Shown piece after piece: positions 22,448 through 27,164 of a stretch of 27,164 nucleotides of DNA; the first letter of the stretch is position 1; each line of letters starts with the position of its first letter. The notes under the pieces are model-generated. The model searched no databases. It was given only the letters and a program-made list of their open reading frames with translations, and was not told where the DNA came from. A program made the translations under genes and the position numbers. This DNA comes from a virus, in IMG/VR virus record IMGVR_UViG_3300013126_000199, positions 1 to 27,164 of that record; one strand, 5' to 3'.

Positions 22448-22523
22448 ATTGTAACGAGCATTGTAGCACGAAAAAAGCTACCACAACTAATAACCCAGTA
22501 AGCCAGTCAAGAATAATATTCAT
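22446..22523 (-). CDS. Possible very small membrane peptide, 25 aa
   Basis: ATG 22523 to TAA 22446-22448; AAAGGG lies about 11 bases upstream. The product MNIILDWLTGLLVVVAFFVL plus QCSLQ would be one membrane helix. It may be the first of three membrane micro-genes. The following stem, AACTTGT (22425-22431) with ACAAGTT (22441-22447), could attenuate transcription. Coding is unproven. Confidence 0.35.
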   Translation of the reverse strand: MNIILDWLTGLLVVVAFFVLQCSLQ

Positions 22524-22603
22524 GTTTTTTACACACCCTTTCCAGAGAACATAACTTAAAATTTGGAAAATTCAAAACCTTGAGCAAAAATCCGGGAAAC
22601 TCC

Positions 22604-22780
22604 TTACTTAGCTTTTATTTTGTTGTATAAATACCACAGCTGGTGGTTGTTCTGTCCCTGTTTCCCTGATGTAAGTGAGTACTTACTTCGCTGATAGTAA
22701 GCGCTTACTTCGTTTTTCGAATAGTTAGCACTCACTTTTCTAGCTGAACGAGCTTTTTTAATACCTGAAATCCAGATCAT
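22604..22780 (-). CDS. Doubtful small basic frame, 58 aa, crossing operator-like repeats
   Basis: ATG 22780 to TAA 22604; AAAGGG is about 9 bases upstream. An ATG at 22831 would add 17 residues. The product is basic (KKARSARKVSANYSK) and has no family I know. Three 14-bp palindromic repeats lie inside the frame and are not in the same reading phase, which suggests the DNA repeats, not the peptide, may be what matters. I keep it as a possible gene because the frame is open and starts with a ribosome site. Confidence 0.3.
   Translation of the reverse strand: MIWISGIKKARSARKVSANYSKNEVSAYYQRSKYSLTSGKQGQNNHQLWYLYNKIKAK
22675..22737. repeat. Cluster of three palindromes AGTNAGYRCTNACT
   Basis: Copies lie at 22675-22688 (AGTGAGTACTTACT), 22697-22710 (AGTAAGCGCTTACT, a perfect palindrome) and 22724-22737 (AGTTAGCACTCACT). 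A fourth close copy is at 22929-22942 (TGTAAGTGCTTACT). Each is a 14-bp dyad around YR, the shape of operators bound by dimeric repressors. Centre spacing is 22 and 27 bp. Confidence 0.65.
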
Positions 22781-22928
22781 AAGATAATCCCTTTTATTAA
22801 AATGCCCAGAAATGGGCTTAAATCGATCCATACGGGGTTTTCAGAGATTCCTTATACCCTACCCTAGGGGAACCCTTAGAAACCCGTCTATAGCCCTAGA
22901 AACGAACCTGTAAAAGCTGATTTCTCGG

Positions 22929-22942
22929 TGTAAGTGCTTACT
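22929..22942. repeat. Fourth copy of the AGTNAGYRCTNACT palindrome
   Basis: TGTAAGTGCTTACT matches the consensus at 13 of 14 positions. It lies in the gene-free stretch just beyond the terminator of the amidoligase cassette and about 190 bp from the three-copy cluster. Confidence 0.55.
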
Positions 22943-22953
22943 AACCAAAACAG

Positions 22954-22982
22954 CACTAAAAAAACCCGCTAGAACGGGTTTT
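22954..22982 (-). terminator. Intrinsic terminator of the amidoligase cassette
   Basis: AAAACCCG (22961-22968) and CGGGTTTT (22975-22982) form an 8-bp stem with a 6-base loop. On the minus strand it is followed by seven U (22964-22958), a classical intrinsic terminator 22 bases beyond the stop of the 56-aa gene. The plus-strand side also has a T-run, so it may act both ways. Confidence 0.85.
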
Positions 22983-23004
22983 CTTAGTACAGCTTAGGGT
23001 TAGG

Positions 23005-23175
23005 TTAGGTTAACTGCCAGAACCCTTTGGAGTCGATTATAAGGGGTTCAGAATCGGGATCTTCAAGGGATCTGAGAATCACACAATCCCCTTGCAATCC
23101 GATCAGCTCAAAGTATTCAGGGGGAAAATTAAGATCATCTAAACAGACCCCGATAGCTTGATTATTAATAGTCAT
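23005..23175 (-). CDS. Small acidic protein, 56 aa, last gene of the amidoligase cassette
   Basis: ATG 23175 comes one base after the amidotransferase stop (TAA-T-ATG), so translation is probably coupled. It ends with TAA at 23005-23007. The product reads MTINNQAIGVCLDDLNFPPE, then YFELIGLQGDCVILRSLEDPD, then SEPLIIDSKGFWQLT. It is acidic, with two Cys and short strands suggesting a small beta-barrel. No family recognised. Because it is bound to an amide-forming enzyme pair, it may be a substrate, a carrier or a small subunit; its carboxylate side chains would suit amidation, but that is only inference. Confidence 0.7.
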   Translation of the reverse strand: MTINNQAIGVCLDDLNFPPEYFELIGLQGDCVILRSLEDPDSEPLIIDSKGFWQLT

Positions 23176-23176
23176 A

Positions 23177-24172
23177 TTAGAACCTTTCGTATTCTGATTC
23201 GATTTCTAAAAACGGGAAATATTTGATCGCTGATTCTGGGTTTTTTATAGCTCTAATAAACTCTGATTCTGGGACATTATGGTGAGCTAGTAGATCGGCT
23301 AGATCCAGAAACGAATTAACCCCGTAAATCTCATTAAAACAATCGATCTCATAGAGTGATAGATTTCCCGCGTCTTTATATCCTTGATCCAGAAAATCAT
23401 CTAAATAAGATTCGATCATATAGTCTGAATCCGCCGTTCTAATAGATCCCTGATAGTGATAGTCTTTATATCCATAATCAGAATAATAATCATTAGCCCA
23501 ATATGAGCTAGCGGGCTTTAATGGTTTCAGAACGGGTTTTTCTAATGCTTGGGCTTGCGCTAGCTCTGGATCGTTTACAGGTGAGCTTGTAGCCGTTTCT
23601 GAGCTTGTCCAAGCATATTCATTAGATAACCATAGACCCGCCCAATAAACCCCTTCTGATTCGTTTATTGTGATCGTAAACCCGTCATCATTCATTAGAA
23701 CGAATTTATTCCCGTTCCCGATATGCTTAGAAACGATTTCACTAAAAGACGGGTGATACATAAAAGAAGGATTATCCTTTAGCATTGGGCGCAAGAAATC
23801 GACAATATAGTGCCAAGTATCAGACCTAGACGGGTCTTTAGCGTTTCCTGTACTGAGAATCCCATTATGCATGAGCCAGACATTCACGCCATGCTCTGAT
23901 CTATTAAGCACTTCGTAAGGATGACAATTCCCCAGATCGATCTCGCCATGGGTTCTCATTCTGAGATGATAAGCACAATTTTTTCCCTGAATATGGGAAC
24001 GATAGAAATCGATAAATTCTTGGGCTGTTTTCGGGAGTGCTTTTTCAATCACTAACATTCCCTTTTCTGAATACATTACACCTACGCCGTCTGAATTGTA
24101 AGAATAGAAATCAGCTAATCGTTCATCTGATAAAGCTGGGCTGTTTTGATTCTGGGTCACAAGTAAACACAT
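23177..24172 (-). CDS. Class II glutamine amidotransferase-like protein, 331 aa
   Basis: ATG 24172 has AAAAAGGA about 11 bases upstream. The protein starts Met-Cys2, and Cys2 should become the N-terminal nucleophile that releases ammonia from glutamine. Supporting motifs: NSDGVGVMY (26-34), HLRMRTHGEIDLGNCHPY (69-86; Arg73, His75, Asn82, His84) and WLMHNGIL (99-106), with the expected Ntn-hydrolase order. Residues 1-185 make up this domain. After that is a Pro/Ala linker (about 200-222), a Tyr/Asp-rich stretch (SYWANDYYSDYGYKDYHYQ, 223-241) and an acidic helical C-terminus. There is no synthetase domain in the chain, so the ammonia acceptor must be another protein, most likely the amidoligase next door. 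Confidence 0.85.
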   Translation of the reverse strand: MCLLVTQNQNSPALSDERLADFYSYNSDGVGVMYSEKGMLVIEKALPKTAQEFIDFYRSHIQGKNCAYHLRMRTHGEIDLGNCHPYEVLNRSEHGVNVWLMHNGILSTGNAKDPSRSDTWHYIVDFLRPMLKDNPSFMYHPSFSEIVSKHIGNGNKFVLMNDDGFTITINESEGVYWAGLWLSNEYAWTSSETATSSPVNDPELAQAQALEKPVLKPLKPASSYWANDYYSDYGYKDYHYQGSIRTADSDYMIESYLDDFLDQGYKDAGNLSLYEIDCFNEIYGVNSFLDLADLLAHHNVPESEFIRAIKNPESAIKYFPFLEIESEYERF

Positions 24173-24203
24173 AGTTTATATATCCTTTTTAGTAGAGTTA
24201 AAT

Positions 24204-25574
24204 TTAAGCTATCTTCTTAGTGGGAACGAATACATTCAGAAAACCCTTAGATTGTAGATACTCCCTAAGATAAATCGAATCTGATCTATTTTCGGGCTTA
24301 TTGATAAATTCTAAGAATTTCGATGTAGTTAAATCCTTAATACTTGCATCTTTAGTAAAGTGCCACGATAGAAACGAAAATTCTAAACAAGCTTGAATTG
24401 TTTCGTATTTTAATGTCCCTTTGAATAACCTAAATTCGATAGTGCTAGGATTCTGAAAATTAAGAGCCTCGTACCTATCATTATTCAGATTATTTAATGG
24501 GTTTCTGGTTTCACGAGCTTGTTTTAACCAGACGATATTATCTTTTTTATTCTTTATTTTCGCATAACCAGATTCAGACCGGCGAGCTATTGTCTTTATT
24601 AATTCGCTGTTTTTATCGTCATTAATAAATAGAATCAGCTTCGCCCCATGATATAAGCTCATTGTGCTTTTACATATATGGACATGAAGCCCGCAAGTGC
24701 TTGTATTATGGGATTTTAATCCGCTGAGAGGGTTTTTAAAGTATTCTAGCTGTTCTCGATGTACATCTAAACCAGTAAAACCCGTCACAATCTCGAATCC
24801 ATAGTTTAGAGACCCGTCACGCTCAGCTTGGCAGTACCTGTAATAAGATCCCGTCTTTTCGTTTCGATAGGTTCCCATAGCATTAAGCATATCTTCAGCT
24901 TTAGATTCTCTCTCATACCTTTCGGATACTTCGATCTCAAGCTCTAAACCGATTAGCACTTTGGGCTTGCGATTATCAAAAGCTGATGGAATATGACAAG
25001 GGTTAGATGAATGATATTCCCCAATAATAGAATCAGAATCATCTTCATCATCTTCTGAGTATTGTCTCTCATCATAATCGGCGTTCCTAATATAAGTATC
25101 TTCTGGGTCATAATAAGTATAATCAGCTTCGATACAGTCTAAGCATATAGGATTAGAATCGTAAGCCCAATGAATACGATCCCCGTCAGAATCCATAATC
25201 TCACCACAATCTTCGCAAGAATAAAACGGCGAGCCGAAAGGAAACGCCTTTTCTAATACATTTATAAAATCGCCTCTGTTCCGCATTATTCTAAAAGCTC
25301 GATCGTTAATAATACTTAAAGCTGTATCGAGGTCTTTATCTTTAAAGCACTGCCCTAACATTTTCCCTAATGCTTGGGCATCTTTTCTAAGCTGGATATA
25401 TCCTTCTCGTCTGAGATATGCTAAAGAATATCTATAATCTCGATAATTTTTTAAACGATAATTAATCCAATCCTTGATTATTCTTTTCTTGTTTTCAGAG
25501 TCGAAAATAACAGCTTCTTTAAGCATTTCAGCCAGAGATTTTCTGGCGTAATAATTGTCATAATGTAAGCTCAT
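24204..25574 (-). CDS. Amidoligase (COOH-NH2 ligase, Amidoligase_2 family) with N-terminal zinc element, 456 aa
   Basis: ATG 25574 has TAGGA about 11 bases upstream. The fold of the glutamine-synthetase/gamma-glutamylcysteine-ligase type is indicated by VLIGLELEIEVS (207-217), with acidic ATP-Mg ligands, ERDGSLNYGFEIVT (251-264), STCGLHVHICK (292-302), RYEALN (367-372) and TIEFRLFKGTL (378-388). Together these match the Amidoligase_2 (PF12224) pattern. The N-terminus (1-110) is helical and basic; Cys120-x2-Cys123 and Cys144-x2-Cys147 form a zinc-ribbon-like site, followed by an acidic linker (DERQYSEDDEDDSDS). Amidoligases join a carboxylate to an amine using ATP. The neighbouring amidotransferase could supply ammonia. 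The target is unknown. Confidence 0.85.
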   Translation of the reverse strand: MSLHYDNYYARKSLAEMLKEAVIFDSENKKRIIKDWINYRLKNYRDYRYSLAYLRREGYIQLRKDAQALGKMLGQCFKDKDLDTALSIINDRAFRIMRNRGDFINVLEKAFPFGSPFYSCEDCGEIMDSDGDRIHWAYDSNPICLDCIEADYTYYDPEDTYIRNADYDERQYSEDDEDDSDSIIGEYHSSNPCHIPSAFDNRKPKVLIGLELEIEVSERYERESKAEDMLNAMGTYRNEKTGSYYRYCQAERDGSLNYGFEIVTGFTGLDVHREQLEYFKNPLSGLKSHNTSTCGLHVHICKSTMSLYHGAKLILFINDDKNSELIKTIARRSESGYAKIKNKKDNIVWLKQARETRNPLNNLNNDRYEALNFQNPSTIEFRLFKGTLKYETIQACLEFSFLSWHFTKDASIKDLTTSKFLEFINKPENRSDSIYLREYLQSKGFLNVFVPTKKIA

Positions 25575-25585
25575 GGTTTTAAATC

Positions 25586-25669
25586 CTATTTAAGGGTTAA
25601 GGGGTTCATTATTAAAACGATTACAGCTACAGCTACAGCACAGACAAGTAATTCTAGCACTGGTTCCAT
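25586..25669 (-). CDS. Membrane micro-peptide, 27 aa, leading the amidoligase cassette
   Basis: ATG 25669 is preceded by AAGGA (spacing 9) and the frame ends with TAG 25586-25588, 11 bases before the amidoligase ATG. MEPVLELLVCAVAVAVIVLIMN plus PLTLK is a single, strongly hydrophobic helix. A leader peptide or small anchor is possible. It is short enough that the coding call remains tentative. Confidence 0.45.
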   Translation of the reverse strand: MEPVLELLVCAVAVAVIVLIMNPLTLK

Positions 25670-25784
25670 TTAGTTAGATCCTTATAAAGTTAAAAGATAG
25701 ACTGCCCAAGAATATATGCAAGAATCATGCCAGAATCAGTCCTAAGCCCTAAGTGCTTGATTCATAAGGATATTATTTTCTAAC

Positions 25785-25799
25785 TGAGAATTATTCTCA
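25785..25799. promoter_or_regulatory. 7-1-7 palindrome resembling a Fur-family box
   Basis: TGAGAAT-T-ATTCTCA is a perfect dyad. It differs from the core Fur box TGATAATnATTATCA at one position in each half. It lies about 116 bp upstream of the 27-aa gene that starts the amidoligase cassette. Confidence 0.35.
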
Positions 25800-25828
25800 T
25801 TAGCTGAGCTGTCCCTATTCCCTTAAAT

Positions 25829-25844
25829 GGTGCAATAATGCACC
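25829..25844. repeat. Palindrome GGTGCA-ATAA-TGCACC
   Basis: Perfect 6-bp arms with a 4-base centre. Further half-sites GGTGCA at 25871-25876 and GCACC at 25909-25913 make a pair of similar dyads about 40-80 bp apart in this control region. Confidence 0.55.
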
Positions 25845-26327
25845 GAAACAGTGAAAACCTGCCCTAATATGGTGCAAGCTCATCAGTCTAGCTGAGTGAT
25901 GCTTATAAGCACCATGATAGCCTCTTACTTACTTAGCCCAGATCTTAATAGTTTTCCGCTATTGGCACAGATATTGCCTTAGCAAGAATCATGCCATATT
26001 GCATTGCACAATCTGTTTATGCATATATGTGCATAGACGCATAAGTGCTTTATGCAAATATATGGATAAATGCATAGACGGGGGAGGGGCTATGCCGCTG
26101 CCTGTAAAATGCTGGACCCTACAACACACAAGAGAAGGCAAAATAGGAATTAAATATCCTAAAAACGTCCTAAATAGTACGAAATAGGGCTGAATTCCCA
26201 CTATAGAAATTGCCTTATAAATCAATGACTTAGGCTTGTGCAGACCCAGCAGGTCGCCTAAAGAGAAAAGGGACAGGTTGACCAGTGCTCTCTAAGCCCT
26301 AAAGAGGGACAGATAAGAAGAAATAAC

Positions 26328-26356
26328 TTGACAAATCTCTAAAAATATGCTATAAT
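26328..26356 (+). promoter_or_regulatory. Consensus sigma70-type promoter for the terminase operon
   Basis: TTGACA at 26328-26333, a 17-base spacer, and TATAAT at 26351-26356, with extended TATGCTATAAT. Both hexamers are perfect. A leader of about 195 bases separates it from the small terminase gene. Confidence 0.82.
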
Positions 26357-26450
26357 ATACTTGTAGTAAAAAAACAACAAGAACTAATTATATAGATCTG
26401 AGCAGTTGATCGCCTAAGAAGTGAATTGAAGTTAACAGGTATCTAATAAT

Positions 26451-26472
26451 AATTATTATTAATATTCACTTT
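26451..26472 (+). promoter_or_regulatory. 22-nt leader element shared with the primase operon leader
   Basis: The stretch begins AATTATTATTAATATT and ends ACTTT, differing from the minus-strand copy at 21389-21368 by one base (C here, T there). It lies 94 bases after the -10 and 85 bases before the terminase start. Confidence 0.5.
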
Positions 26473-26557
26473 TAGTCTCTGTTTAGTTAATTATTAATAG
26501 TTATATCCTACTACATACAAAAACAAGCTATGTAGAAACTATATAGAGGAGAATTTA

Positions 26558-26977
26558 GTGTCAAACACTGAACCTCTGTCTGATGTGTCTGTGTCCCCTT
26601 CAAAGAGGAAACGTGGCAGACCCCGTAAGGCAGACATAGAAGCCAAGAAGAATAGAAATGTAGTAGGAAGGCCTCCCGGAGAGGCCGCTAGGATAAAAGA
26701 ATTCTATGCTCGTTTACTGTCCACCAGTGGTGAGAAGGTAATCGAGACTGTCCTCCGTAAAGCGATGGACGATGGTGATAAGGATCAGGTGGCCTGTCTT
26801 AAGATGTGTATCGATAGGCTATTACCCTTAAGTCACTTTGAGAAGCAGGGTCAGGGCAGGGCTGGCGCTATTCAGGTACAGATTGTTACTACTGGTACAC
26901 CCCAGATAGCTGCTAGAGAAACTGAAGAAGTAGGCTATGAAGTAATTGATGTGGAGGACTCGGATGGCAAACCTTAG
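26558..26977 (+). CDS. terS: Small terminase subunit, 139 aa
   Basis: Start is GTG 26558, with AGAGGAG six bases upstream. The N-terminus contains KRKRGRPRKADIEAKKNRNVVGRPPGEAARIKEF; KRGRPRK and VGRPPG are AT-hook-like DNA-contact elements. Residues 40-90 form a helical segment (YARLLSTSGEKVIETVLRKAMDDGDKDQVACLKMCIDRLLPLS), and the C-terminus is acidic. This layout, and the large subunit right behind, matches podovirus small terminase proteins that bind the packaging site on the genome. The large subunit gene starts within its last codons (14 bp overlap). Confidence 0.8.
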   Translation: MSNTEPLSDVSVSPSKRKRGRPRKADIEAKKNRNVVGRPPGEAARIKEFYARLLSTSGEKVIETVLRKAMDDGDKDQVACLKMCIDRLLPLSHFEKQGQGRAGAIQVQIVTTGTPQIAARETEEVGYEVIDVEDSDGKP

Positions 26978-27164
26978 AGTCGAGCTACATCCTAAGCAGA
27001 CTGAAGTATTTAATGACGAGCATCGATTTAAGGTAGTAGCTGCAGGTAGACGGTTTGGTAAGTCAAGGCTTGCTGCGTGGACCCTCATCATTGAGGCCCT
27101 AAAATCTAAAGAGAAGGATGTATTCTATGTTGCTCCAACTTTTCAGCAAGCTAAAGACATTATG
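26964..27164 (+). CDS. terL: Large terminase subunit, N-terminal part (3' partial)
   Basis: ATG 26964 lies inside the small subunit end and the frame remains open to the window edge (67 residues). It opens MANLRVELHPKQTEVFNDEHRFKVVAAGRRFGKSRLAAW; the AGRRFGKS at residues 27-34 is a Walker A motif of packaging ATPases, and DVFYVAPTFQQAKDIM follows as in the Terminase_6 family. The motor drives DNA into the head. Walker B and nuclease parts lie outside the window. Confidence 0.92.
   Translation, partial: MANLRVELHPKQTEVFNDEHRFKVVAAGRRFGKSRLAAWTLIIEALKSKEKDVFYVAPTFQQAKDIM

Larger units (their letters stand above)
25718..25996 (+). repeat. 15-bp direct repeat GCAAGAATCATGCCA
   Basis: Exact copies at 25718-25732 and 25982-25996, starting 264 bp apart, bracket the palindromes at 25785-25844. 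Flanks of the two copies differ, so this is not part of a longer duplication. Confidence 0.7.
25670..26557. other. Gene-free control region between amidoligase cassette and terminase
   Basis: No credible gene is seen in these 888 bases; the 62- and 78-aa frames there are opposite-strand coincidences over repeated DNA. It contains a 15-bp direct repeat (25718-25732 and 25982-25996), a Fur-like 7-1-7 palindrome, a GGTGCA palindrome, GCTTATAAGC at 25901-25910, several ATGCAT-type inverted units at 26018-26080 (TGCATAGACG at 26030-26039 and 26071-26080), a consensus promoter and an AT-rich leader with AATAATAATTATTATT. A weak minus-strand promoter (TTGCAT, 16 bases, TATCTT at 25721-25694) may serve the amidoligase cassette. 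The region could be an origin or a packaging or regulatory zone. Confidence 0.5.

Noticed and set aside
22991-23012. Telomere-like TTAGGG/TTAGGT repeats
   Set aside because: Only three imperfect units, and they are the last codons of the 56-aa gene and its flank; no sign of a linear plasmid or prophage end.
25718-25996. 15-bp direct repeat as an attachment site pair
   Set aside because: No integrase or excisionase gene is present in the window and the segment between copies holds no gene; a regulatory or origin repeat is simpler.
26193-26210. CACTATAG resembling the core of a T7-type phage promoter
   Set aside because: Only one copy with this core was noticed in a non-coding place, the upstream half does not match, and no phage RNA polymerase gene is visible in the window.
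25989-26225. Open frames of 62 aa (plus) and 78 aa (minus) in the control region
   Set aside because: They run through inverted ATGCAT units and other repeats, lack good ribosome sites, and have odd composition (many Cys, Met and His). They look like by-products of repeats.

Overview
This is part of the genome of a tailed, most likely short-tailed (podovirus-like), double-stranded DNA phage of a bacterium. The evidence is a T7-type replication set (family A DNA polymerase, primase-helicase with zinc and TOPRIM domains, 5'-3' exonuclease, gp2.5-like DNA-binding protein), P22-like tail adaptor and hub proteins, three large Ala/Gln-rich ejection-type proteins, a holin-endolysin cassette and a terminase pair. 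The host cannot be named. DUF1289 and the gene-transfer-agent-type holin point to a proteobacterium, and the class II ribonucleotide reductase implies access to adenosylcobalamin.

Layout. (1) 1-11.95 kb, plus strand: the end of a virion protein, small virion or accessory genes, four tiny Lys-rich proteins, adaptor, hub, an HNH endonuclease inserted between hub and collar fibre, a cupin, three ejection-type proteins, and lysis genes. (2) 11.9-22.5 kb, minus strand: the replication and nucleotide operons, read from a dense set of micro-genes (many overlapping as ATGA or TAATG) down through primase-helicase, polymerase, DNA-binding protein, exonuclease, a nuclease, a phosphoesterase, DUF3310 and ribonucleotide reductase. 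A 42-aa gene at its end overlaps the endolysin gene tail-to-tail. (3) 22.6-25.7 kb, minus strand: an accessory cassette of a 27-aa membrane peptide, an amidoligase with an N-terminal CxxC/CxxC element, a class II glutamine amidotransferase and a 56-aa acidic protein, closed by a strong intrinsic terminator. (4) 25.7-26.55 kb: a gene-free control region with a 15-bp direct repeat, palindromes, and a promoter firing right. (5) 26.56 kb to the end, plus strand: small terminase subunit and the start of the large subunit.

Control. Four sites match TTGACA-17 bp-TATAAT exactly: upstream of the terminase genes, upstream of the primase operon, upstream of the DNA-binding protein gene, and inside the hub gene ahead of the HNH gene. 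The first two share the same extended -10 and a 22-nt leader element (21 of 22 identical) in the same orientation, so both arms of the genome may be controlled together. A fifth site lies so close to the polymerase ATG that the message would be leaderless.

The part most worth a second look is the amidoligase/glutamine amidotransferase cassette. It has the parts for making an amide bond with glutamine-derived ammonia or another amine, but no known target, and it sits as a separate transcription unit next to an unusually structured intergenic region.
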